Source: Chersky-840 sp963764205 (GTDB lineage: Bacteria; Actinomycetota; Acidimicrobiia; Acidimicrobiales; UBA8190). From it: a stretch of DNA of 64,000 nt. Position 1 is the stretch's first letter, and the number at the start of each line of letters is the position of its first letter. Positions 51,658-59,851 of this stretch are shown one piece after another. The DNA lies in NCBI GenBank assembly GCA_963764205.1, contig CAVXRN010000006.1, positions 1,178,001-1,242,000 of the forward strand, given 5' to 3'. The notes under the pieces were generated by a model. The model did no database searches. It saw nothing but the letters and a program-made list of their open reading frames with translations, and had not been told where the DNA came from. The position numbers and the translations under genes are program-made.

Positions 51658-52236
51658 ATGGCGATCGCCGTGAGCCGCCCCGTCGCACCACCCCCGCGCG
51701 ATGCGGGCGCGGGCTCCCGGAGGGTCGCCATGTCTTTGCACGACGCCGGTGCGTTGGACCCGGCAGGGAGGCCCGACCTGGACCGCCTGGTGTCGGTGGC
51801 CCGGCTGTTGGCGGCCCGAGCACGCGGGTGGCCAGGCATGACGCGGCCGGTGTATCGGCAATGGGATCTCATGGCCGTCACCGACAACTTCGAGGCGTGG
51901 ATCATCGCCTGGCCACCGGGTGGCGCCATCGAGCTGCACGATCACGGCGGCTCGTCCGGCGCAGCGGTCGTGGCGGCCGGAGCGCTGCGCGAGACGAGAG
52001 TCGTGTCGCAGCCGCCGGGGTCCTGGGCCCTCGAGACGTCCACGATCGGCGTGGGGGAGACCACGTCCTTCGCCGACCACGACGTCCACGACATCGTCAA
52101 CGTGGCGGACGCTCCGGCCGTCAGCGTGCATGTCTATGCTCCGCGCTTGACCACGATGACGTACTACCGGATGGCCCAAGGCGTGCTCGAAGTCGGATCG
52201 ACCGTCCATTACCGGTTCGGGGAGGCGGTGGCGTGA
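51658..52236 (+). CDS. Cysteine dioxygenase family protein
   Basis: 192 residues, cupin fold. The metal-binding His pair is in IELHDHGGSSGA, with the third His in HDIVNV or VHVYAP. It oxidises cysteine to cysteine sulfinate with iron and O2. ATG at 51658 is set by the leaderless promoter. Four-base overlap with the rhodanese gene. First gene of a sulfur amino acid operon. Confidence 0.88.
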   Translation: MAIAVSRPVAPPPRDAGAGSRRVAMSLHDAGALDPAGRPDLDRLVSVARLLAARARGWPGMTRPVYRQWDLMAVTDNFEAWIIAWPPGGAIELHDHGGSSGAAVVAAGALRETRVVSQPPGSWALETSTIGVGETTSFADHDVHDIVNVADAPAVSVHVYAPRLTTMTYYRMAQGVLEVGSTVHYRFGEAVA

Positions 52237-52670
52237 GCACCTCGGTCGACGACGTGGTCGAGCGCGCCCGGCGCCGCATCACGCGCGTCGGACCCCATGA
52301 GCTCGAAGGCCTTGTGGCCGAGGGCGGGCTCGTCATCGACATTCGGCCCGCTGAGCAACGGCGTCACGAGGGCGCGCTCCCCGGCGCCATCGTCGTGGAG
52401 CGCAACGTCCTCGAGTGGCGCCTGGACCCGAGCTCGGACCATCGGCTGCCCGCGGTCCGAAATCTCGACCAGCCTGTCGTCGTGGTGTGCTCCGCCGGCT
52501 ACGCATCGAGCCTGGCGGCGGCATCGCTCGTGGATCTGGGCTTCCGGCATTCCGCCGACCTGGTCGGCGGGTACCAAGCGTGGAGCGCCTGGTTCGCGCA
52601 TCGAGGCGCGCTTCCTCGCACCGAGCCCTCGCACGGCGTGCCCGAGATCACCCAGGCAGCACCTGCCTAG
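52233..52670 (+). CDS. Rhodanese-domain sulfurtransferase
   Basis: 145 residues, single rhodanese domain: LVIDIRPAEQRRHEGALPGAI and the active-site loop VVVCSAGYASS with the persulfide Cys, then LVGGYQAWSAW. Moves sulfane sulfur. GTG overlaps the cysteine dioxygenase stop. Confidence 0.93.
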   Translation: MSTSVDDVVERARRRITRVGPHELEGLVAEGGLVIDIRPAEQRRHEGALPGAIVVERNVLEWRLDPSSDHRLPAVRNLDQPVVVVCSAGYASSLAAASLVDLGFRHSADLVGGYQAWSAWFAHRGALPRTEPSHGVPEITQAAPA

Positions 52671-52719
52671 ACTTCGCTCCGGCGCCTTTGTCCGGTGCCC
52701 TGCGAACGAGGAGACGTCC

Positions 52720-54018
52720 ATGCCGCAATGGGGCTTTGAGACTCGACAGATTCACGCCGGCGCCGTCCCGGACCCGACGACGGGGGCTCGGGCCGTCCCG
52801 ATCTATCAGACGACGAGCTATACGTTCCGCGACACGACCCACGCCGCGGCACTCTTCGGCCTCGAAGAGCTCGGGTTCATCTACAGCCGCATCATGAACC
52901 CGACGCAGGCCGTGTTCGAAGAGCGTGTGGCCGCCCTCGAAGGGGGAGTGGCGGCCCTGGCGGTCGCCAGCGGACAGGCGGCCGAAACCGTCAGCCTGCT
53001 GAATCTGGCCGAGAACGGTGGGCACATCGTGTCCTCCGCTTCGCTCTACGGGGGGACGTACAACCTCTTCCACTACACACTGCCCAAGCTCGGCATCGAG
53101 GTCAGCTTCGTCGAAGATCCCGACGACCTCGAGGCATGGCAACGTGCCGTGAGGGACAACACCAAGGCCTTCTTCGCCGAGACGATCGGGAACCCCAAGG
53201 GCGACGTCCTCGACTTCGAAGGCGTGTCGGGCGTCGCCCACCAACACGGCATCCCGCTCGTGATCGACAACACCGTGGCCACGCCCTATCTGGCGCAGCC
53301 TCTGCGCCACGGCGCCGACATCGTGGTGCATTCGGCGACGAAATTCATCGGCGGCCACGGAACGTCGATCGGTGGGATCATCGTCGATGGTGGCACGTTC
53401 GACTACGAGGGGAGTGGCAGGTTCCCGAGTTTCACCGAGCCGGACCCGAGCTATCACGGTCTGGTGTTCGCGCAACTGCCCGAGCCGCTCTTCCCGGCCC
53501 GCTTTGTCCTCAAGGCCCGACTCCAGTACCTGCGTGACACGGGCCCTTCCATCGCCCCGTTGAACTCGTTCCTCTTCCTCCAGGGCCTCGAGACGTTGAG
53601 CCTGCGGATGGAGCGGCACGTCGCGAACGCCCAGCAGGTGGCGGAGTGGCTCGAGCGCCGTGACGAGGTGTCCTGGGTCTCCTACGCCGGGTTGCCGTCG
53701 AGCCCCTGGCACGAGCGCCAGCAGCGCTACCTTCCCAACGGCGCCGGCGCGATCCTGGCCTTCGGCATTGCCGGGGGCGCCGAAGCCGGTCGTCGGTTCA
53801 TCGAAGGCCTCGAGTTGTTCAGCCATCTGGCCAACGTCGGCGACGTGCGCAGCCTGGCGATCCACCCCGCCTCCACCACCCATTCACAGCTCACCGAGGC
53901 CGAGCAGCTCACCACCGGTGTCACGCCCGATCTGGTGCGCCTGTGCGTGGGACTGGAGACGATCGACGACATCCTGGCCGACCTCGACGCCGGTTTCCGT
54001 GCCGCCAAGGTCGGGTGA
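52720..54018 (+). CDS. metY: O-acetylhomoserine sulfhydrylase
   Basis: 432 residues, Cys/Met metabolism PLP family: FETRQIHAGAVPDPTTGARA, YSRIMNPTQAVFEERVAALEGG, PLP Lys208 in HSATKFIGGHG, and the family insert GRFPSFTEPDPSYHGLVF that marks the MetY group. Makes homocysteine from O-acetylhomoserine and sulfide. ATG follows GAGGAG. The next gene, metX, makes its substrate. Confidence 0.95.
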   Translation: MPQWGFETRQIHAGAVPDPTTGARAVPIYQTTSYTFRDTTHAAALFGLEELGFIYSRIMNPTQAVFEERVAALEGGVAALAVASGQAAETVSLLNLAENGGHIVSSASLYGGTYNLFHYTLPKLGIEVSFVEDPDDLEAWQRAVRDNTKAFFAETIGNPKGDVLDFEGVSGVAHQHGIPLVIDNTVATPYLAQPLRHGADIVVHSATKFIGGHGTSIGGIIVDGGTFDYEGSGRFPSFTEPDPSYHGLVFAQLPEPLFPARFVLKARLQYLRDTGPSIAPLNSFLFLQGLETLSLRMERHVANAQQVAEWLERRDEVSWVSYAGLPSSPWHERQQRYLPNGAGAILAFGIAGGAEAGRRFIEGLELFSHLANVGDVRSLAIHPASTTHSQLTEAEQLTTGVTPDLVRLCVGLETIDDILADLDAGFRAAKVG

Positions 54019-54082
54019 CGGGCGCGCCACGACCGGAGCCTGGAGTGTCGGGGACGACCCTGGTGACCGCCGCTTCGCCCGC

Positions 54083-55183
54083 GTGGTCGGTGTCGAAGGA
54101 CTGAACCTCGAGGCGGGTGGACGTCTGGGCCCGGTCGACGTGGCCTACGAGACCTGGGGCGAGCTCGACCGCGACCATGGCAATGCCGTGCTCGTCCTCC
54201 ATGCGCTGAGCTTGGACTCCCACGCCGTAGGACCGGTGGGGCCCGGGCACCCGAGCGGGGGGTGGTGGCCCGGGCTCATCGGGCCTGGGGCACCCATCGA
54301 CACCGACCGGTTCTTCGTCGTGTGCCCGAACGTGCTGGGAGGGTGTCAGGGGACGACCGGGCCCGCCTCGCTCGCTGCTGACGGCAAGCGCTACGGGTCG
54401 CGCTTTCCCATCATCACCATTCGCGACCAGGTCGCGGTCGAAGCGCTGTTGGCCGATCACCTCGGGATCACCCGGTGGGCTGCTGTGGTCGGAGGTTCGA
54501 TGGGGGGCATGCGCGTGCTCGAGTGGTGTGTCGGGTTCCCCGCCCGCGTCGAGCGTGCCGTCGTGGTCGCCGTCGGGGCGACCGCCACGGCGGAGCAGAT
54601 CGCGCTGTGCTCATTGCAGATCAGGGCCATCCGTGCCGATCCGGCCTTCGCCGGCGGCGACTATTACGACAACGACGAGGGCCCGGTGCAGGGCCTGGCC
54701 ATCGCCCGCGGCATGGGGCAGGTGACGTATCGCACCGCGTCGGAGTTCGACCAGCGCTTCGGTCGGGAGGCCCAAGGGGCCGAGCAGCCCTTGAAGGGGG
54801 GCCGCTACCGCATCGAGTCCTACCTCGAGCACCAGGGCGACACCCTGATCCGACGCTTCGACGCCAACTCCTACGTCGTGCTGAGCGAGGCGATGAACCA
54901 CCACGACATCGGTCGTGGTCGAGGCGGCATCGCCGCTGCCCTGGCCGAGGTGACGGCCCGGGTCTCGGTGGTCGGCATCGACTCGGATCGCCTCTATCCC
55001 GTAGAGCTCCAGCACGAGATCGCTCGCATGCTGCCGGGCACCCCTCGGGTCACGATCGTGCCGTCGCTCGTGGGCCATGACGGGTTCCTGGTCGAGACGC
55101 GAGCCATCGGCGCCTCGATCTCCGAGGCCCTCGACGACCACGGCCCCGGCCCGGGTGAGCCGGCCGCGTCTCCCCCGGGCTAA
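54083..55183 (+). CDS. metX: Homoserine O-acetyltransferase
   Basis: Alpha/beta-hydrolase-fold acyltransferase. GPVDVAYETWGELD, NVLGGCQGTTGP, nucleophile Ser139 in VVGGSMGGMRVLEW, catalytic Asp in VGIDSDRLYP and His in GHDGFLVE. 366 residues from GTG 54083. The same frame upstream reads GAWSVGDDPGDRRFARV, which looks like the normal family N-terminus but has no start codon. GTG at 54015, overlapping the metY stop, is in another frame, so a one-base deletion around 54036-54041 is likely. Confidence 0.92.
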   Translation: MVGVEGLNLEAGGRLGPVDVAYETWGELDRDHGNAVLVLHALSLDSHAVGPVGPGHPSGGWWPGLIGPGAPIDTDRFFVVCPNVLGGCQGTTGPASLAADGKRYGSRFPIITIRDQVAVEALLADHLGITRWAAVVGGSMGGMRVLEWCVGFPARVERAVVVAVGATATAEQIALCSLQIRAIRADPAFAGGDYYDNDEGPVQGLAIARGMGQVTYRTASEFDQRFGREAQGAEQPLKGGRYRIESYLEHQGDTLIRRFDANSYVVLSEAMNHHDIGRGRGGIAAALAEVTARVSVVGIDSDRLYPVELQHEIARMLPGTPRVTIVPSLVGHDGFLVETRAIGASISEALDDHGPGPGEPAASPPG

Positions 55184-55216
55184 ACCTCGAGGCCTCCCGG
55201 TGCCGATGAAACCGAC

Positions 55217-55795
55217 GTGGGAGACCTCTGCTCTGCATCCCGGTCTTCGAGGCGCGACGGTGGCTTCGGCCTGGTCAGCATCGTGGTCTCGCTTCTCATC
55301 GTGGCACTGTTGAGCGTGGGGGCGCTCAAGGCGTTCGCGGGGAGCGCGAGCACCGGCCCGGGGTCCCCGGCGCTGAACCCGACGGTGGACCAGGCCTACG
55401 ACGTGCAGGCGCAGTCGGCGCTGTCGAGTGCGATGCAGAACGTGCGTGACGGTGCCACCAGCAACGGGGGATTGTCGGACTCGGACCTGGCCCAGTACGG
55501 CGTGATCTCGGGGCCGTCGACCTCGTCGTCGACGGTGAGTGGCTCGGTGGCGAGCACGTCGGCCGCGGGCGACGGCCTCGGTGGCCCGCTCGGGTTTGGG
55601 AGCGTCACCCTGGCGGTGCAGGCGAAGTCGGGAACGTGCTGGTTCGTCTGGTTCTCGAGCTCGGCCACGTGGTACGGCTACGAGCCCGACGCCACCTCGT
55701 GCGCGGCGCAACCGATCGCCACCGCACCGACGCCCGGTGCGGGATCACCGGGAACGATCGGTTGGCAGGCGGGGTCGTTCCCCACCACGGGGTGA
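55217..55795 (+). CDS. Type IV pilin-like protein
   Basis: 192 residues. RRDGGFGLVSIVVSLLIVALLSVGALKAF is a class III prepilin signal: short basic leader, Gly-Phe cleavage and the helical spine. The rest is Ser/Gly-rich with a Cys pair (GTCWFVWFSS; DATSCAAQP) at the C-terminus, as in minor pilins. No pilus assembly genes lie in the window. GTG start. Confidence 0.75.
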   Translation: MGDLCSASRSSRRDGGFGLVSIVVSLLIVALLSVGALKAFAGSASTGPGSPALNPTVDQAYDVQAQSALSSAMQNVRDGATSNGGLSDSDLAQYGVISGPSTSSSTVSGSVASTSAAGDGLGGPLGFGSVTLAVQAKSGTCWFVWFSSSATWYGYEPDATSCAAQPIATAPTPGAGSPGTIGWQAGSFPTTG

Positions 55796-55887
55796 CGACG
55801 GGCACAGGGTCACACCGATGACCGGGGTGATTACCATGGCGGTTGCATCCCGTCACGGGATCATCTCGGACTCCACGGAGCTGCGTC

Positions 55888-56187
55888 ATGAGCCAACCGG
55901 TGTGTACCCACATCGACCAGATCGCAGACCCCACTCCTTCCTCGACGGGGTGCGAGGACTGCCTCGCCGCCGGACGGAGGGATTGGGTCCATCTGCGGGT
56001 GTGCCAGACCTGTGGCCACGTGGGTTGCTGCGATAGTTCGCCCGGCCACCACGCCACCGCGCATTTTCATGCTGTGGCGCATCCGGTGATCCGTTCTTAC
56101 GAACCGGGTGAAGACTGGTACTGGTGTTTCACCGATTCCGTCTCCTACGAGCTCGAAGGCAAACCTCACGCGCCCTCGCACCCGTGA
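55888..56187 (+). CDS. UBP-type zinc finger protein (99 aa)
   Basis: C and H ligands are visible: VCTHIDQI, TGCEDCLAAGRRDWVHLRVCQTCGHVGCCD, then HHATAHFH and a late WCFTD. Bacterial stand-alone UBP fingers have no known partner. ATG at 55888. Its stop overlaps the next GTG. Confidence 0.9.
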   Translation: MSQPVCTHIDQIADPTPSSTGCEDCLAAGRRDWVHLRVCQTCGHVGCCDSSPGHHATAHFHAVAHPVIRSYEPGEDWYWCFTDSVSYELEGKPHAPSHP

Positions 56188-56891
56188 GCGGCCCCGACGT
56201 CGCCACCCGGACAGCGCTGCACACCGTCGCCGCCCACGTCCTGGGCCGTCGACGCTTCGTCGTGAGCGGTCGGTTCGGGTTGCGAGCGGCACCGGGAGGC
56301 ATCGCCACGCCCGCGTTCGGGGACGGGCCTGAGACGGTCCGGATCTCGGGAACCACGCTGGTGCGCGAGGTGGGCGCTGTCACCACGCGCCTTGCCATCA
56401 ACGGGTCGACGCTCGGTCAGCTCGCCCGCTTCGCCGACGTGGACGTGGACGAGCCCTTCGCCGTCGGCGCCGACACCCCTCCGATCGGCCCTCTGGATGT
56501 CGCGCTTGCTCTGGACCCGGCCACCGTGGCGCAGATCGCCGACTGGTTCACCCTGGCCTGGCGCGTGCTCGACGACGTGCTGGGGTCACTGGACCGAGAC
56601 GTCGAGGTCGCCACGACACAACTCTGGCCCGAGCACTTCGACGCCGCCACGACGGTGACGGTGGCGCCGGCCCGGTCGGTGAACCTCGGCTTCTCGCCCG
56701 GTGACGGGTTCGAGAGCGAGCCCTATCTCTACGTCGGCCCGTGGGGTCCGGAGCGACCGGGTGACGGGACGTTCTGGAATGCCCCCTTCGGGGCGGTGTG
56801 TCGTCGCGCCGAGGTGCACAGCTCACCGGACCCCGTTGCGACCTGTCGGCGGTTTCTCACCGAGGGACTCCACCGGGTCACTTCCGCGTAG
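56184..56891 (+). CDS. Conserved hypothetical protein (235 aa)
   Basis: Soluble protein: VAAHVLGRRRFVVSGRFGLR, an acidic middle, and a C-terminal YVGPWGPERPGDGTFWNAPFG motif. It resembles actinobacterial proteins of unknown function. Coupled by overlap to the UBP zinc finger gene. Confidence 0.75.
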   Translation: MSGPDVATRTALHTVAAHVLGRRRFVVSGRFGLRAAPGGIATPAFGDGPETVRISGTTLVREVGAVTTRLAINGSTLGQLARFADVDVDEPFAVGADTPPIGPLDVALALDPATVAQIADWFTLAWRVLDDVLGSLDRDVEVATTQLWPEHFDAATTVTVAPARSVNLGFSPGDGFESEPYLYVGPWGPERPGDGTFWNAPFGAVCRRAEVHSSPDPVATCRRFLTEGLHRVTSA

Positions 56892-56901
56892 CAGCGACCG
56901 A

Positions 56902-57816
56902 TCACGGCTCGTACGCTCCGATGAGCGGGGACCGGGCCAGGAGGAACACCCCCACGGTCACGAGCACGAGTCCGAGGACCTCGAAGACCGTCGCCAGGCC
57001 TCCCGAATTGATGTGCTCGCCGAAGAACCCGAGGCCGATGGCGACGGCCACCAGGGGTTGGGCCACGGTCAAGGTGGGAAGCGACCACCGCAGCGCACCG
57101 GCATGAAAGGCGCTCTGGGTGAGGAGCAAGGCGGCGACCCCTCCGCCCAACAGCGCGTAGGGCGCCCACGTCGTCAGCGTGTGGATGACACCGTGGTTCA
57201 GGAGGTGGCCCGTCCGTGCGGTGACGGCGGCCACGTAGCCGAACGCGGTGCCCGATCCCGCCGCCAGGAGGATCGCCTTGCGCCGACTGCCTCCGCCTCG
57301 AGCTCCCACGACCATGACCCCGCAGCTCGCCGCGATGACCGCCGTCAGGAGCGCCCACGCTGCATTCGACGCATAGGGATGCCCGACTCCGGGGCGGGCG
57401 ACGCCGAGGAACAAGGCCAGACCCGCGGCGATGACGACGGTGGACCTGATGTCGTCGCTCGAGGCCCGCCGATGCTCGAGCCACGCGCTCACTGGGAGAG
57501 CGAAGACCAGGCTCAACACGAGAAGCGGTTCGACCAGGGTGAGCGACCCTCGGCGGAGCGCCAGGAATTGGAAGAGGTAGCCGACGCCGTCGAGGACGTT
57601 GCCGAAGAGCCACAGCGGTCGACGGGCCAAGCTGATGAGGAGCCCGGCCCGCAGGGAGAGCTCGGGTGGCTCTCGCGTGGTCGCCTGGTGCTGGAGAACC
57701 GCCGCAATCCCGTACGACGCGGCACTTGCCAACGAGAACAAGACGATGGAGACGACGCCGCGCCCCACGTGGTGGTGGAAGATTCCCAGCGCCGCTCGTG
57801 CTACCGATGCGCTCAC
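56902..57816 (-). CDS. EamA/DMT-type membrane transporter
   Basis: 304 residues, about nine or ten membrane helices with the two-repeat DMT layout (LVEPLLVLSLVFALPVSAWLEHR; TVAQPLVAVAIGLGFFGEH). Substrate unknown. Start overlaps the end of the upstream UPF0104 gene by four bases. Confidence 0.88.
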   Translation of the reverse strand: MSASVARAALGIFHHHVGRGVVSIVLFSLASAASYGIAAVLQHQATTREPPELSLRAGLLISLARRPLWLFGNVLDGVGYLFQFLALRRGSLTLVEPLLVLSLVFALPVSAWLEHRRASSDDIRSTVVIAAGLALFLGVARPGVGHPYASNAAWALLTAVIAASCGVMVVGARGGGSRRKAILLAAGSGTAFGYVAAVTARTGHLLNHGVIHTLTTWAPYALLGGGVAALLLTQSAFHAGALRWSLPTLTVAQPLVAVAIGLGFFGEHINSGGLATVFEVLGLVLVTVGVFLLARSPLIGAYEP

Positions 57817-58949
57817 GGTGTCGCGTCACCGGTGGGGGGATCGACCTGAGGGTCCTGACCGGGCCGTTTCGCGTCAGCGGCCATGTCGGCCAGTGCTTGG
57901 CGTTGGGCTCGCAGGCCCGAGCCGCGCGGGACGCGGAGCGAGATGTACGCCACGCCACCGACCGGGATCGGAAGCCAGAAGTTCACCAGGCGCCAGCCGA
58001 GCACCGCCAAGGCCGCGACGTTGCGCGTCACGCCGAAGGACACGAGCAACGTCGCCGCCGAAGCTTCGATGACCCCGAGCCCACCGGGCGTGATGGGGAT
58101 GGCGCCCAGCACGTTGGCGATGCCGTAGGCCGCAAAGAGCTCGATGGGGTCGACGAAGTGCCCGAAGGCGGCGACGAACGCCCACAGCGAGGCGGCGTCG
58201 AGGAGCCAGTTGAGCCCCGCCCACAGCACCGCCCGCTTCAGAATCTCGCGGTCCTGGGCGAGCTGCACCACGGAGTCACCGACCTGCCGGACGAGGCGCT
58301 CCAGGCGATCCGCGCCCACCCGGGGGATACGCCGACCCACCGACCGCACGATGCGCACCGCCACATCGCCGCCCCGAGTCAGCGCGTACGCCAACACTGC
58401 CGCACCGATGAGCGCCAGCAGCCCGACCAGCGCCGCGATCACGTAGATCGGGTGCAGCCCCGCCAGAGGAATCGAGATCAGCAGCGCCAGCCACAGCATG
58501 ACGTTGAGCACCACTGCAGAGCCGATGGCCTGGGTCGCCAGTGCGAAGCCGGCGTCGGTCCCCTCGACCTTGTTGGACGTGAGCAGCCGATACCCGACGC
58601 TGGCGCCTCCCGCCGCGCCGCCCGGGATGACATGGGTCACGGCGGAGGTGGCCAACACGATGCGTGTGAGCTTGAACAGCCCGGGCCCTCCGCCCGGGAG
58701 CAGCGTCCGGGTCAACAGGGCGTAGCACGCGATCGAGCCCGCTTCGAGCGCGATCCCCCCCAGGAGCCACCCGATGTTGATCTCGCTCAGGAGATGGAGG
58801 TTCTTGCTCGCCCCCACGAGCTCGGGGATCACCAGGTACTCGATGACGAGCAAGGCGAGGAAGATGAGCAGGCCGTGCCGGAGCCACTTGGGGACGACCG
58901 ACCGCCAGGAGCGGGGCGAGGCCGGTTTCAGCCCTTCATCGGGATGCAC
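57813..58949 (-). CDS. UPF0104/lysylphosphatidylglycerol synthase-like membrane protein
   Basis: 378 residues with about eight membrane helices, flippase-like integral domain: GGAAGGASVGYRLLTSNKVEG is typical, with FAAYGIANVLGAIPITPGGLGVIEAS near the end. It lacks the C-terminal synthetase domain of MprF, so it may move lipids or another substrate. Operon with the DMT gene. Confidence 0.9.
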   Translation of the reverse strand: MHPDEGLKPASPRSWRSVVPKWLRHGLLIFLALLVIEYLVIPELVGASKNLHLLSEINIGWLLGGIALEAGSIACYALLTRTLLPGGGPGLFKLTRIVLATSAVTHVIPGGAAGGASVGYRLLTSNKVEGTDAGFALATQAIGSAVVLNVMLWLALLISIPLAGLHPIYVIAALVGLLALIGAAVLAYALTRGGDVAVRIVRSVGRRIPRVGADRLERLVRQVGDSVVQLAQDREILKRAVLWAGLNWLLDAASLWAFVAAFGHFVDPIELFAAYGIANVLGAIPITPGGLGVIEASAATLLVSFGVTRNVAALAVLGWRLVNFWLPIPVGGVAYISLRVPRGSGLRAQRQALADMAADAKRPGQDPQVDPPTGDATP

Positions 58950-59035
58950 CCACCCATGTTTCCAGCCGGAGCCGCCTCAACGATGTCTCGGGCGTGCGGG
59001 CCGGAGCGGCGTGGCGCATCGGGCATCATGGGAAG

Positions 59036-59734
59036 GTGGTGGATCCCATCTCTGACCGCACCATGGCGGAGGTCTTGGCCCCGACGGACCGGACGACGCT
59101 GCGCCGGAAGAAGGAGCGGGGCTCCTACGACAGAGATGTCGTCCACGCCATCCTCGATGAGGGACTCGTGTGTCATGTCGGCTTCAGCGGCGAAGGCTCC
59201 CCGTTCGTCATCCCGATGGTCTACGCCCGCATGGGCGAGGTGGTGTACCTCCATGGCGCCACCGGCAACCGCATGCTTCGCTCGCTGGCCCTCGGTGCCG
59301 AGGTCTGTGTCACGGTGACCCTGGTCGACGCACTGGTCCTGGCCCGCTCGGCCTTTCACCATTCGATGAACTACCGCTCGGTCATGCTCTTGGGCCCCGC
59401 CACCCGGGTCGAAGACGAAGAGGAGAAGCGACGCGCCTCGATGGCGTTGCTCGAGCACATGGTTCCCGGACGCAGCGCCGACACCCGTGCGCCGACGCCC
59501 GAGGAGTTGCGGACCACCTTGGTGATCCGGGTGCCGATCAGCGAAGGTTCGGCCAAGATCAGGACGGGGGGCCCGATCGACGAGCCCGACGACATGGGGG
59601 CGCCGGTCTGGGCCGGCACCATCCCGTTGTCGCTCCGCGCCGGTCCCGGCGTGGCCGACGGCGAACTTCCGCCCGGCGCACCGGATCCCGCGTACGTGCA
59701 TGTCTATCCACCGAGAGGCGCGTCAAGGTCGTGA
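59036..59734 (+). CDS. Pyridoxamine 5'-phosphate oxidase-like flavoprotein
   Basis: 232 residues. RRKKERGSYDRDVVHAILDE, VIPMVYARMGEVVYLHGATGNRML and FHHSMNYRSVMLLG are the split-barrel motifs of the Nim/PNPOx-like group. Binds FMN or F420. GTG at 59036, or the next codon GTG at 59039. Confidence 0.9.
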   Translation: MVDPISDRTMAEVLAPTDRTTLRRKKERGSYDRDVVHAILDEGLVCHVGFSGEGSPFVIPMVYARMGEVVYLHGATGNRMLRSLALGAEVCVTVTLVDALVLARSAFHHSMNYRSVMLLGPATRVEDEEEKRRASMALLEHMVPGRSADTRAPTPEELRTTLVIRVPISEGSAKIRTGGPIDEPDDMGAPVWAGTIPLSLRAGPGVADGELPPGAPDPAYVHVYPPRGASRS

Positions 59735-59745
59735 ACGGCGTCTGC

Positions 59746-59751
59746 TAGGGT
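59746..59751 (+). promoter_or_regulatory. -10 element (TAGGGT) of the helicase gene
   Basis: TAGGGT lies 100 bases before the chosen start, implying a leader of about 95 bases, longer than for most genes here. Cold-regulated genes often have such leaders; that link is inference. Confidence 0.35.
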
Positions 59752-59851
59752 GGTCGTACGCGGTCGGCATTCGTCGACCGATCGTCGCCGGTGGCGGCGG
59801 GGCGGATTCGATCCCAGTTCGAGTTGGCCTATCTCACTCGTCTGGAGTCAC

